Shown one piece after another: positions 25,066 through 33,641 of a DNA stretch of 64,000 nt (the stretch's first letter is position 1; each line of letters begins with the position of its first letter). Made by a program: the position numbers and the translations under genes. The notes under the pieces were generated by a model that was given only the letters and a program-made list of their open reading frames with translations, searched no databases and was not told the origin of the DNA. The DNA comes from Chryseotalea sp. WA131a (GTDB lineage: Bacteria; Bacteroidota; Bacteroidia; Cytophagales; Cyclobacteriaceae): contig CP073016.1 of NCBI GenBank assembly GCA_025370075.1, positions 4,588,001 to 4,652,000 on the forward strand, read 5' to 3'.

Positions 25066-25955
25066 GTGCTGTGGTAGATACAACGTATACATTAATTGAC
25101 GGCAAAAAAGTAGCTGCCGATATCAAGGCAGAAATTTCTGTCAAAGTTGCCGAGCGTAAAAGCTTAGGTAAGAAGATTCCGCACCTCGCCATTATTTTAG
25201 TGGGCGATGATGGAGCTAGTCAGACCTACGTAGATCACAAAGTGAAAGCATGCAAAGAAGTGGGCTTTCATTATACGATGATGCGCTTTGCCGATACCAT
25301 CAGCGAGGAGAAGTTGATGAAACACATCGACCATGTGAACGATGACGAAGACGTGGACGGATTTATTGTGCAATTGCCATTGCCGGTTCATATTTCGGTT
25401 GAACGAATTACAGAAAAAATTAGATCAGACAAAGACGTAGATGGGTTTACCAACCATAATTTTGGTAGCATCATTTCTAAAAATCCATTGTTGATGCCCG
25501 CCACGCCTTTTGGGGTAATGGAATTATTGCGCAGATACAACATCGAAACCGAAGGAAAAAATTGTGTGATTGTGGGGGCGAGTAGGCTGGTAGGTGCTCC
25601 GTTGAGTATGATGCTAGTGGAGCAGGGCCGAGCAACGGTTACGATCTGCCATAAGTTTACGAAAGACTTAGCCTCGTGGACAAAGCAAGCAGATATTTTA
25701 GTAGTCGCAGTGGGCAAGCCCGGCTTGGTTACAGCCGATATGGTGAAACACGGTGCCGTGGTGATTGACGTGGGCACTACCCGTGTGGAAGGCCCGCAGT
25801 ATAAAAGTGGTTATTCCTTGAAGGGCGATGTTGAGTTTAAAGAAGTGGCTGCAAAGGCTTCGTACATTACGCCAGTACCTGGTGGTGTGGGTCCCATGAC
25901 AATTGCTTCGTTGTTGATGAATACACTGAAGGCTGCAGAGAACTTGAATCCTTGA
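25062..25955 (+). CDS. folD: Methylenetetrahydrofolate dehydrogenase / methenyltetrahydrofolate cyclohydrolase
   Basis: FolD interconverts 5,10-methylene-, methenyl- and 10-formyl-THF with NADP in the cytoplasm. The 297-aa protein shows GDDGASQTYVDHKVKACKEV (with the catalytic Lys-Lys/Tyr region), DGFIVQLPLP, DKDVDGFTNHN, the dinucleotide-binding GASRLVGAPLSMML, and ITPVPGGVGPMTIASLL. Full length and typical. It overlaps the coiled-coil gene upstream. It connects to gcvT, pabB/pabC and folE elsewhere in the window through one-carbon metabolism, without being in a shared operon. Confidence 0.96.
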   Translation: MSAVVDTTYTLIDGKKVAADIKAEISVKVAERKSLGKKIPHLAIILVGDDGASQTYVDHKVKACKEVGFHYTMMRFADTISEEKLMKHIDHVNDDEDVDGFIVQLPLPVHISVERITEKIRSDKDVDGFTNHNFGSIISKNPLLMPATPFGVMELLRRYNIETEGKNCVIVGASRLVGAPLSMMLVEQGRATVTICHKFTKDLASWTKQADILVVAVGKPGLVTADMVKHGAVVIDVGTTRVEGPQYKSGYSLKGDVEFKEVAAKASYITPVPGGVGPMTIASLLMNTLKAAENLNP

Positions 25956-26026
25956 TTTAATTTTAGAATTAAGATGTTTGAATTACGATTTAGCGAGGTA
26001 AGGAAACAACATAGAATAATCATTGG

Positions 26027-26665
26027 GTGAAGCAGCAAATCTCACATCTCACATCTCACATCTCACCTCTCACGTTGCCTGTGATGGAACATTTCTACAC
26101 CATTCAGGGAGAAGGCTTTCATCAGGGTTCGGCTGCCTATTTCATTCGTTTGGCAGGATGTAAAGTTCGGTGCGTTTGGTGCGATGTAAAAGATAGTTGG
26201 GAGGAAGGTGCTTATCCAAGTTTCGAAACCAACAACATTGCTTCATGGGCGAAAGAAAGCAAAAGCAAGATAGCCGTGGTGACGGGAGGTGAGCCATCGA
26301 TGCACGATTTGGAATCACTCACTAATGAATTGCATCAAGCTGGAGTACGAACACATATTGAAACTTCTGGTGCCTATGAGCTAACAGGTAATTGGGACTG
26401 GATATGTTTTTCTCCGAAGAAGTTTTTACATCCTCATCCTTCCGTTCCTGCTCAAGCTCATGAACTAAAAGTGGTAATCTTTCATAAAAGTGATTTTGAA
26501 TGGGCAGAAGAATATGCGGCCAAAGTAAATTCAACTTGTTATCTTTATCTGCAACCGGAATGGTCAAAGGAAAAACAAATGTTGCCCATGATCATTGAGT
26601 ATGTAAAAAAAAATCCGCAATGGCGCATTTCATTGCAGGTGCATAAGTATATGGAGATTCCATAG
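26027..26665 (+). CDS. queE: 7-carboxy-7-deazaguanine synthase (radical SAM)
   Basis: QueE rearranges 6-carboxytetrahydropterin to 7-carboxy-7-deazaguanine in queuosine synthesis. The radical SAM cluster motif is CKVRCVWC (CX3CX2C), preceded by HFYTIQGEGFHQGSAAYFIR and followed by VVTGGEPSMHD and HIETSGAYELTG. At 212 aa it is typical. The start is unclear: GTG 26027 reads through a TCTCACA repeat (MKQQISHLTSHISPLTLPVM), TTG 26075 gives MPVMEHF and ATG 26084 gives MEHF. Family members usually begin around LPVMExFYTIQ, so TTG 26075 or the GTG is more likely than the ATG. The preceding pathway enzyme queD is at 54.5 kb. Confidence 0.93.
   Translation: MKQQISHLTSHISPLTLPVMEHFYTIQGEGFHQGSAAYFIRLAGCKVRCVWCDVKDSWEEGAYPSFETNNIASWAKESKSKIAVVTGGEPSMHDLESLTNELHQAGVRTHIETSGAYELTGNWDWICFSPKKFLHPHPSVPAQAHELKVVIFHKSDFEWAEEYAAKVNSTCYLYLQPEWSKEKQMLPMIIEYVKKNPQWRISLQVHKYMEIP
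26039..26073. repeat. TCTCACA tandem repeat at the queE 5' end
   Basis: Short tandem copies of CTCACAT/CTCACCT (about four and a half units) lie between the GTG at 26027 and the likely queE core start. If the GTG is used they are translated as SHLTSHISPL; if not, they form the leader. The array is far too short and simple to be CRISPR. Confidence 0.75.
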
Positions 26666-26761
26666 TCGGATGGAATATAGGAGTTAGGAGCTGAATGTGA
26701 AGGGATCCAACCAGAAAAGAAACAATCATAAATCAAAATTCACCAATCAAAAATCGTACGA

Positions 26762-27724
26762 TTGACGAATTTCATTTCAACCGTAAACAATTGGTCTCAA
26801 AAGAGAATACCCTTTCTTTTTTTAATTGACTTTGAATTGCAAAAACCACTTGCCATTAAGTTGAGCGATGTAAACCCAGCGGAAATCCTTTATGAGGTGA
26901 ATGGATTTACAAATGCAGGTTGCTCAGGTAATTTTGAAAAAGAATCACTTGAATTCAAAAAGAATCCGATTTCACTTACTGACTATCAACTAAAATTTAG
27001 TAAAGTAATGCGTGCGCTTCGGCAAGGCGACTCTTATCTTGCCAACCTCACCATTCAAACCCCGATTCAAATTAATCGAACACTGCAAGATTTGTTTTTT
27101 CAGGCAAAGGCAAAATACAAATTGTGTTATCGGAATCAATTTTTGGTTTTTTCACCGGAGTCATTTATAAAAATTCAGAATGGCATCATCTCCTCTTTCC
27201 CCATGAAGGGAACGATTGATGCTTCGCTACCCAACGCGAAGGAAATCATTTTAGATAATCCGAAGGAAAAATCAGAACACGTCACTATTGTAGATTTGAT
27301 TCGCAACGATTTGAGTTTAGTGGCCACCGATGTTACGGTCTCTCGCTTTCGCTATGTAGAGGAATTGAAAACCACGGATAGAAATCTTTTGCAAGTGAGT
27401 TCAGAAATCACAGGTAAACTGAATACGGACTTTTCGTTTGGAAATTTGTTGATGGGCCTTTTGCCAGCGGGCTCTATCAGCGGGGCACCGAAACGAAAAA
27501 CAGTTGAAATCATTCGAGATGCAGAAGGCGAGCCGCGCGGTTATTTTACAGGGGTATTTGGTATTTTTGATGGAATAAATGTGGATAGTGGAGTGATGAT
27601 TCGCTATATCGAGAATACACCAAACGGTTTTGTTTATCGGAGCGGGGGTGGGATTACCGCTCAAAGCGATTTAGTACAAGAGTATCAAGAAGCCATCGAT
27701 AAAGTGTATGCCCCAGTTTATTGA
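26762..27724 (+). CDS. pabB: Aminodeoxychorismate synthase component I
   Basis: PabB converts chorismate plus ammonia to 4-amino-4-deoxychorismate for folate synthesis. The 320-aa protein is a chorismate-binding domain with SFPMKGTIDASLPNAKE (the PIKGT-like motif), HVTIVDLIRNDLSLVA, LLPAGSISGAPKRKTVEIIR and GYFTGVFGIFDG. It lacks the N-terminal lobe of longer PabB proteins, as is usual for short Bacteroidota forms. The TTG start at 26762 fits an N-terminus of MTNFISTVNNW. It overlaps pabC by 17 bp. The amidotransferase pabA is not in the window. Confidence 0.93.
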   Translation: MTNFISTVNNWSQKRIPFLFLIDFELQKPLAIKLSDVNPAEILYEVNGFTNAGCSGNFEKESLEFKKNPISLTDYQLKFSKVMRALRQGDSYLANLTIQTPIQINRTLQDLFFQAKAKYKLCYRNQFLVFSPESFIKIQNGIISSFPMKGTIDASLPNAKEIILDNPKEKSEHVTIVDLIRNDLSLVATDVTVSRFRYVEELKTTDRNLLQVSSEITGKLNTDFSFGNLLMGLLPAGSISGAPKRKTVEIIRDAEGEPRGYFTGVFGIFDGINVDSGVMIRYIENTPNGFVYRSGGGITAQSDLVQEYQEAIDKVYAPVY

Positions 27725-28304
27725 ATCCATTAAATTGTTGGACGGTCAATTTTATCATCTTCCACAGCATGAAGAGAGAAGGCGAAAAACGTTGTTGCAC
27801 TATTTTGGGATGGGCCCGCAGCTTACGCTATCCCAGATTTTGAAGAGGGAGTTGATTCCTTTCACAGGTTTGTACAAATGCCGTGTTGTGTATAATGAAG
27901 ATAGTCAGTTCGTAGAATTTATACCGTATACTGCCAATCAAATTTTTTCGTTGAAGGTTGTGCAAGATGATTCCATTGACTATTCATTTAAATTTGAAAA
28001 CAGGAAGCGGTTAAAAGAATTGTTTGAACTTCGAGGCAGTTGTGATGATATCATTATTGTTAAAAACGGATGTATTACCGATGCCTCGTATGCCAACGTA
28101 GTTTTCAAAAGAAAGAATGAGTGGATTACGCCAAAGACGTATCTTTTAAATGGCACGATGCGCCAACAATTAATAAAGGATAACATGATTGTAGAGGAGG
28201 AAATTCGAGAAAAGGATATTCCTAAATTTGAGAGCGTGAAGCTGATTAACTCCATGCTTGGATTTGACGGAGTTGAGCTACCCATCACCAATATTTTTTC
28301 ATGA
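27708..28304 (+). CDS. pabC: Aminotransferase class IV, 4-amino-4-deoxychorismate lyase
   Basis: This PLP enzyme splits aminodeoxychorismate into 4-aminobenzoate and pyruvate. The 198-aa protein has the class IV pattern: Lys95 in DYSFKFENRK as the likely PLP lysine, GSCDDIIIVKNGCITDASYA containing the conserved 'E/D...G-x-x-x-(D/E)-x-S-x-x-N' strand, and LNGTMRQQLI. It is short for the family but complete, and its start overlaps pabB, which supports the function. Its stop overlaps the start of the OmpA/PD40 gene by 4 bp (ATGA). Confidence 0.92.
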   Translation: MPQFIESIKLLDGQFYHLPQHEERRRKTLLHYFGMGPQLTLSQILKRELIPFTGLYKCRVVYNEDSQFVEFIPYTANQIFSLKVVQDDSIDYSFKFENRKRLKELFELRGSCDDIIIVKNGCITDASYANVVFKRKNEWITPKTYLLNGTMRQQLIKDNMIVEEEIREKDIPKFESVKLINSMLGFDGVELPITNIFS

Positions 28305-30232
28305 AAAGAAAGAGCCTTGATATTGTTTTGTGCGTTTGTGCCTGCCTGCCGGTAAGACAGGCCTTCGTGATAATTTTATTATTGTTTCCGCTTTATTCCA
28401 ATGCCCAAACCCTTTCCACCAAATCAAAAAGAGCAATTGAGTACTACACCCAGGCTGATAACTTTCGCGTACGAGGCCAATTAACAGAAGCTATTGCTTT
28501 GTTAAATCAAGCTATTGAAAAAGATAGAAAGTTTGAAGAAGCGCATTTTCGTATAGGGCTTACCTATCGGAGTGCGGGTGAGTTGAATAAATCCAATCAA
28601 TCGCTAGAGAATGGAATGGCACTCACCACCAACCCCATCAAACTGAAAAACTATTTCTATTTATTGGCAGAGGGCTTTTTGCGCGTAGGCAATTACTCCA
28701 AGTCACTTGCGTTAGCCACTCGTTTTTTGACAAGTGAGAAGTTTGATAAAAAGAAAATACTTCAGGTAGAAGTATGGAAAAAACAAAGTCAATATTCGCT
28801 GGATAATGCCGATCGAAAATTTGATTATCAAATAAAACCCTTGAGCGATACGGTCAATTCATTTCCAACACAATATTTTCCAACCATAACGCCTGACGAA
28901 AACGAGCTGATTTTTACAGTCAGTTTTGGAATGACCGCCAGCGATAACGAAGAGATTTTCATTACCAAAAAATCAGAAAACGGAAGTTGGGGAAAACCAA
29001 TTCCCATATCCAATCAAATCAACACGAATTTTCGCGAAGGCGCATCAACTATTTCCGCAGATGGCAGGTTGCTTATTTTTACTATTTGTGGATATCAAGG
29101 CTGCGATTTGTATCAAAGCACGAAGTTGGGAAGCTATTGGAGCAAGCCTGCAAGTTTGGGAACTAATGTCAATTCTAATGGCTGGGACGCACAGCCAGCG
29201 CTCTCAGCCGATGGTAATTTGCTGTTCTTCGTATCTAGTAGAAGCGGAGGATTCGGAGGTTATGATATTTGGTATTCTACCCGAAATGAAGACGGCACTT
29301 GGGCAAAAGCTGTTAATGCAGGCAAGACCATTAATACTGCGTTTGATGAGTTGGCACCTTTCATTCATTCCAATGGGTTGAATTTGTATTTTGCTTCCAA
29401 CGGGCTGCCTGGATTTGGTGGCTACGATATTTATATGTCTGAAAGAGTCGATTTTGGCTGGAAAGATCCAATAAATTTAGGTCAACCGCTGAACGATTTT
29501 ACAGATCAATATTCTTTTGTGGTGAACGGAAAAGGCGATTTCGCTTACTATTCCAAAGAACAGGGAAAGGGTAGCAAAATATATTCCACCACCATTCCTG
29601 CTCAATTGCAAATAAAGCGAAAGAGCAACATCGTAAGAGGAATAGTGGTCGATGCCACAACCAAAAATCCATTGAAGGCGAAAATTGAATTGCACGATCT
29701 GTCTGCCAATAAATTGATTTCAACCTTTACCTCTGATTCCACTTCTGGGTCTTATTTATTTGTTTTGCCGAGCCAATCGGACTATGCCGTTCATGCCAAT
29801 AGTGCGGGATACCTATTTGCAAGTTTAAATTTTAATGTAGCTGACGAGACTTCAGAAAAGATTGTTAACCTAGAACTTCCTCCTATCGCTAAAAATGCTG
29901 AAGTAACCCTAAAAAATATTTTCTTTGAATTTGATAAATATGAATTGAGTGAGAAGTCTACAGTCGAATTAGAAGAAGTAAGAAACTTCTTAAAAGTAAA
30001 TCCCATGCTACGAGTTGAGATTGGTGGGCATAGCGATAATGTAGGTTCTGAAAAATACAATCAACAACTTTCTGAAAAGAGAGCACAAGAAGTATTTAAC
30101 CATTTAATATTGTCTGGTATTCCAAAAACTCAACTAGCGTTTAAGGGGTATGGATCATCAAAGCCAGTTGCAAACAATAATTCAGAAGAGAGCAGAGCTC
30201 TGAATAGGCGAATTTCGTTTATTATTTTATAG
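28301..30232 (+). CDS. TPR / PD40 / OmpA-family envelope protein
   Basis: The 643-aa product is probably a periplasmic or outer-membrane peptidoglycan-binding protein. After a signal peptide come TPR-like helices (about 40-170, GQLTEAIALLNQAIEKDRKF), WD40-like PD40 repeats (about 190-430; IFTVSFGMTASDNEEIFITK, ISADGRLLIFT), a carboxypeptidase-regulatory-like domain (about 450-520; RGIVVDATTKNPLKAKIELH) and an OmpA C-terminal domain (about 535-640; IFFEFDKYEL, EIGGHSDNVGSEKYN and LSEKRAQEVF). This architecture is common in Bacteroidota, including T9SS-linked proteins. The signal peptide contains an odd CACLPVRQAF stretch coded by a GC-rich palindromic segment. It overlaps pabC by 4 bp. Confidence 0.88.
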   Translation: MKRKSLDIVLCVCACLPVRQAFVIILLLFPLYSNAQTLSTKSKRAIEYYTQADNFRVRGQLTEAIALLNQAIEKDRKFEEAHFRIGLTYRSAGELNKSNQSLENGMALTTNPIKLKNYFYLLAEGFLRVGNYSKSLALATRFLTSEKFDKKKILQVEVWKKQSQYSLDNADRKFDYQIKPLSDTVNSFPTQYFPTITPDENELIFTVSFGMTASDNEEIFITKKSENGSWGKPIPISNQINTNFREGASTISADGRLLIFTICGYQGCDLYQSTKLGSYWSKPASLGTNVNSNGWDAQPALSADGNLLFFVSSRSGGFGGYDIWYSTRNEDGTWAKAVNAGKTINTAFDELAPFIHSNGLNLYFASNGLPGFGGYDIYMSERVDFGWKDPINLGQPLNDFTDQYSFVVNGKGDFAYYSKEQGKGSKIYSTTIPAQLQIKRKSNIVRGIVVDATTKNPLKAKIELHDLSANKLISTFTSDSTSGSYLFVLPSQSDYAVHANSAGYLFASLNFNVADETSEKIVNLELPPIAKNAEVTLKNIFFEFDKYELSEKSTVELEEVRNFLKVNPMLRVEIGGHSDNVGSEKYNQQLSEKRAQEVFNHLILSGIPKTQLAFKGYGSSKPVANNNSEESRALNRRISFIIL

Positions 30233-30288
30233 AAAACATTGAACAAATTAAACAAACGTTAGTTTTTTATTTAATTTTACCTTGATTA

Positions 30289-30320
30289 TTTGGTAGCAAT
30301 ACTATCAAATTGTACATTTC
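30289..30320 (+). promoter_or_regulatory. Promoter-like boxes upstream of susC-like gene
   Basis: A -33 box TTTG lies at 30289-30292, followed by 20 bp and a -7 box TACATTTC (30313-30320), one base off TAnnTTTG. This matches the Bacteroidota housekeeping promoter pattern and sits 33 bp before the SusC-like ATG at 30353. It would drive the susC-susD unit, which ends at the terminator at 35032-35064. Confidence 0.6.
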
Positions 30321-30352
30321 TGCCCCTATTAAATAAATTAAAATAATAAACT

Positions 30353-33300
30353 ATGAGAAAAAATCTACTAAAAGTGGTTTTTGCGTTTCTCTTTGCTACC
30401 CTGTCAATTATGACTTGGGCGCAAGAGAGAACGATTACGGGTAAGGTGACGTCTTCGGATGATGGAAGTACCTTACCAGGTGTTAATGTGGTGGTTAAAG
30501 GCTCCACCAATGGAACTGTAACTGATTCTGAAGGCCGCTTCTCTCTTTCTGTCTCTCCAGGAAGCACATTGGTTCTTTCTTTCATTGGATTAAAGACTCA
30601 AGAAATAGAAGTTGGTGAAAGAACAGTTATTGATGTTCAAATGGCCAATGATGTAACTCAACTTTCAGAGGTTATAGTTGTAGCCTACGGAACCCAAGAA
30701 AAGAAGACAATTACAGGTTCGGTAGCCTCAGTTAATTCTGAAGCGTTTAAAAATCAACCAGTGACTGGTTTAGATCAGGCAATGCAAGGAAGGATGGCTG
30801 GCGTTCAGGTTACACAAAATTCAGGTACTCCTGGTAGCGGTATTGCCGTTAGAGTAAGAGGTTCCAGCTCTATTACCGGTAGTAATGAGCCTCTATACGT
30901 TGTTGATGGTGTTCCAATCAATACTGGAAGCTATTCCAATATTGGGGTAGGAAACCAACAAACTAGTGCAATTAACGATATTAACCCTAATGATATTGCT
31001 TCCATTGAAGTTTTGAAAGATGCAGCTGCTTCAGCACTTTATGGGTCACGGGCCGCTAATGGTGTTGTTCTGATTACAACGAAAAGAGGTTCTTCTGGAA
31101 ATAAGACAAAGATTAGCTTCAACTATTATGGTGGAGTACAAGAGACTTGGAAGAGACTAACACCCCTTACTGGACCTCAGTTTGTTGATGCCCTAGCTGA
31201 TGGGCTCGTTAGCCGCTTCGGAATAGGAAATGGAACTGCTGCTGCACCAGCAGGTTTAGAGAATGCAGATGGTACAGTAACAACCGGTAGCATTTTTGGC
31301 TCTGGATCCCAAACTTGGTTGAACAAAAATCATTTGGCTTCTTGGTTTTGGGCAGGCAACTCAAATTTTTCTGTTGACGCGAATGGAAGAGCGGTAGTTG
31401 CTCGATCCGGAACGCCATTAGAAGTACGCGATGCAAACTTCTTTTTGGATCCCTCAACTTCGCCTAGTACAAATTGGCAAAATGAAGTTTTTCGTTCAGC
31501 GCCAATAGCTAATTATGAACTGTCGGCTCAAGGGGGTAATGATAAAACGAAATTTGCCGTTTCAGGGAATTACTTCAATCAACTGGGAATTGTTAAGGGT
31601 TCTGGCTTTGAAAGAATGTCAGGGAGAATAAATTTGGATCATGCGATTAGTGACAAGTTTAGCATTGGGACTAATACAGCATTCACCAGCTCTATAAATA
31701 ACCGTATTAATAATGATAACAATATTTTTGGTGTGGTTTCTGGTGCGATATTGATGGCACCAGATGTGCCTAAATATTTAGCGAGTGGCCTTTATGGAAG
31801 AGACCCATCCTCTACGGTGGATAACCCTTTAGCTTCTGCCTTAGAGCCGACAAATAAAGCTGTAAGCAACAGGTTGCTTACAGGTGCTTTTGCACAATAT
31901 GAATTTATTCCTGGGTTAAACTTTAAGACTTCAATATCCCTTGATTATCTCTATTTCAGAGAGCAACGTTTCTTGCCTACAACTACGAACCAAGGGTTAA
32001 GTACAAATGGCCAAGGAAATGCAAATACATCGCAGGACGTGAACTGGATTAATGAGAATGTGTTAACTTATCGGAAGGCTTTTAACCAAGTTCATAATTT
32101 TTCGGCTCTGCTTGGAACCAGCTTCCAAGAATCTAACTTCAGTAACATACAAGCCTCGGCAACTGGCTTTCCTGGCAATGACATTCGTCAAGTTTTTGCT
32201 GGAGCAGTTAAAACCGATGCCCAATCATCTGCCACTAGTTGGGCTATTCGCTCCGGATTCACTCGCCTTAGCTATGACTTTAAAGGGAAATACTTCTTTA
32301 CAGGTAGCTTCCGAGTGGACGAATCATCACGCTTTGCTCAGAATAATCGTACCGGCTATTTTCCTTCGTTTTCCGGAGGATGGAGGATTAAAGAAGAGTC
32401 ATTTATGGATGGCCTAACCTTCATCAGCGAATTGAAACTGCGTGGTAGTTATGGAATTACCGGTAATCAAGAGATTGGTAATTTTAATTACTTAGCTTTA
32501 TTTGGTTCAGGCTCTCCAGCTAATGCAACTGGTGGAAGTAACTTTAACCAAATTGGTGGATTTGCCCCAGTGCAATTGCCAAATCCAAACTTAACTTGGG
32601 AAAAAACAGCTCAAACTGACATCGGTATCGATATTGGATTGATAAAGTCACGTCTGAATATCAGCGTTGATTATTACATCAAAACGACCACAGACCTATT
32701 GTTGACAAGACCGGTTCCTGGTGTTTCTGGCTTCGCTACGTATTCTCAAAACATTGGAGAAATGGAGAATAAAGGTTTTGAGGTAGTTATAAGCGCTACT
32801 CCAATATCCTCAAATAGTGGTTTAGTTTGGAATTCTGATTTTAACATATCTTTCAATAGAAATAAAATTGTTTCACTTGGAGCAGATGTTGCGCCCTTTG
32901 CTGCTGGTTTTGCAAGTTGGGTTACTCCAGGTGAACCAATTGGGGCATTTAGAGGCTTCAAGGTGGTTGATTTGATTAGAACTCAAGAGCAATTGAATAA
33001 TTTGAATGCTGGATCACCAAATGGTGTATATCAATCAACCGCAACTAGAGTCGGAGATATTCAGTTTGAAGATGTCACTGGTGACGGCCGAGTAACCGGA
33101 GATGACCAAAAGATTTTAGGAAATGCGCAGCCAGATTTTATTGGAGGATGGACAAACACACTTCGCTACAAGGGTTTTGATTTTTCTGCCTTTTTTCAAT
33201 TTGTCTCTGGCAATAAGATTTACAACAATACGAGAGCATTTTCTGAAGGTATGAATAGTATTTTTGGTAGCACTGAGGCTGTTCTAAGAAGATGGACACC

Positions 33301-33631
33301 CACCAACACAAATACAAATGTCCCAAGAGCCATTAATGGTGATGCTCCAAATAATAGAAGGACATCTGACCGTTGGTTAGAGGATGGATCTTTTGTTAGA
33401 TTAAAGAATGTGGTGTTTGGTTATACTTTGCCTGCATCTTTAACTTCTAAAATGAAAATTAGCTCTTTGCGAGTTTATTTTTCAGGACAAAATTTACTGA
33501 CTTGGACAAACTATTCTGGTCTAGATCCAGAGGTAAATACCTTTAGCGGTAGCAATATTGCGCTAGGGACTGACTTCTTAACATTCCCACAGGCTCGAGT
33601 TTATACATTTGGAGTGAACATTGGATTTTAA
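30353..33631 (+). CDS. SusC/RagA-type TonB-dependent outer-membrane transporter
   Basis: This 1092-aa TonB-linked transporter imports a large substrate across the outer membrane with its SusD partner. Features in order: signal peptide (KVVFAFLFATLSIMTWAQ), CarboxypepD-regulatory domain (about 25-100; ITGKVTSSDDGSTLPGVNVV), a TonB-box-like EVIVVAYGTQEKK, plug (about 115-240; MAGVQVTQNSGTPGSG, DGVPINTGSY, ASIEVLKDAAASALYGSRAA) and the beta-barrel to the C-terminal VYTFGVNIGF. The substrate cannot be inferred. No glycoside hydrolase, sulfatase or anti-sigma regulator lies next to the pair. Confidence 0.96.
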   Translation: MRKNLLKVVFAFLFATLSIMTWAQERTITGKVTSSDDGSTLPGVNVVVKGSTNGTVTDSEGRFSLSVSPGSTLVLSFIGLKTQEIEVGERTVIDVQMANDVTQLSEVIVVAYGTQEKKTITGSVASVNSEAFKNQPVTGLDQAMQGRMAGVQVTQNSGTPGSGIAVRVRGSSSITGSNEPLYVVDGVPINTGSYSNIGVGNQQTSAINDINPNDIASIEVLKDAAASALYGSRAANGVVLITTKRGSSGNKTKISFNYYGGVQETWKRLTPLTGPQFVDALADGLVSRFGIGNGTAAAPAGLENADGTVTTGSIFGSGSQTWLNKNHLASWFWAGNSNFSVDANGRAVVARSGTPLEVRDANFFLDPSTSPSTNWQNEVFRSAPIANYELSAQGGNDKTKFAVSGNYFNQLGIVKGSGFERMSGRINLDHAISDKFSIGTNTAFTSSINNRINNDNNIFGVVSGAILMAPDVPKYLASGLYGRDPSSTVDNPLASALEPTNKAVSNRLLTGAFAQYEFIPGLNFKTSISLDYLYFREQRFLPTTTNQGLSTNGQGNANTSQDVNWINENVLTYRKAFNQVHNFSALLGTSFQESNFSNIQASATGFPGNDIRQVFAGAVKTDAQSSATSWAIRSGFTRLSYDFKGKYFFTGSFRVDESSRFAQNNRTGYFPSFSGGWRIKEESFMDGLTFISELKLRGSYGITGNQEIGNFNYLALFGSGSPANATGGSNFNQIGGFAPVQLPNPNLTWEKTAQTDIGIDIGLIKSRLNISVDYYIKTTTDLLLTRPVPGVSGFATYSQNIGEMENKGFEVVISATPISSNSGLVWNSDFNISFNRNKIVSLGADVAPFAAGFASWVTPGEPIGAFRGFKVVDLIRTQEQLNNLNAGSPNGVYQSTATRVGDIQFEDVTGDGRVTGDDQKILGNAQPDFIGGWTNTLRYKGFDFSAFFQFVSGNKIYNNTRAFSEGMNSIFGSTEAVLRRWTPTNTNTNVPRAINGDAPNNRRTSDRWLEDGSFVRLKNVVFGYTLPASLTSKMKISSLRVYFSGQNLLTWTNYSGLDPEVNTFSGSNIALGTDFLTFPQARVYTFGVNIGF

Positions 33632-33641
33632 TTGAAAAAAT

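Noticed and set aside
26039..26073. TCTCACA repeat as a CRISPR array
   Set aside because: Units are about 7 bp with no spacers and no cas genes nearby.
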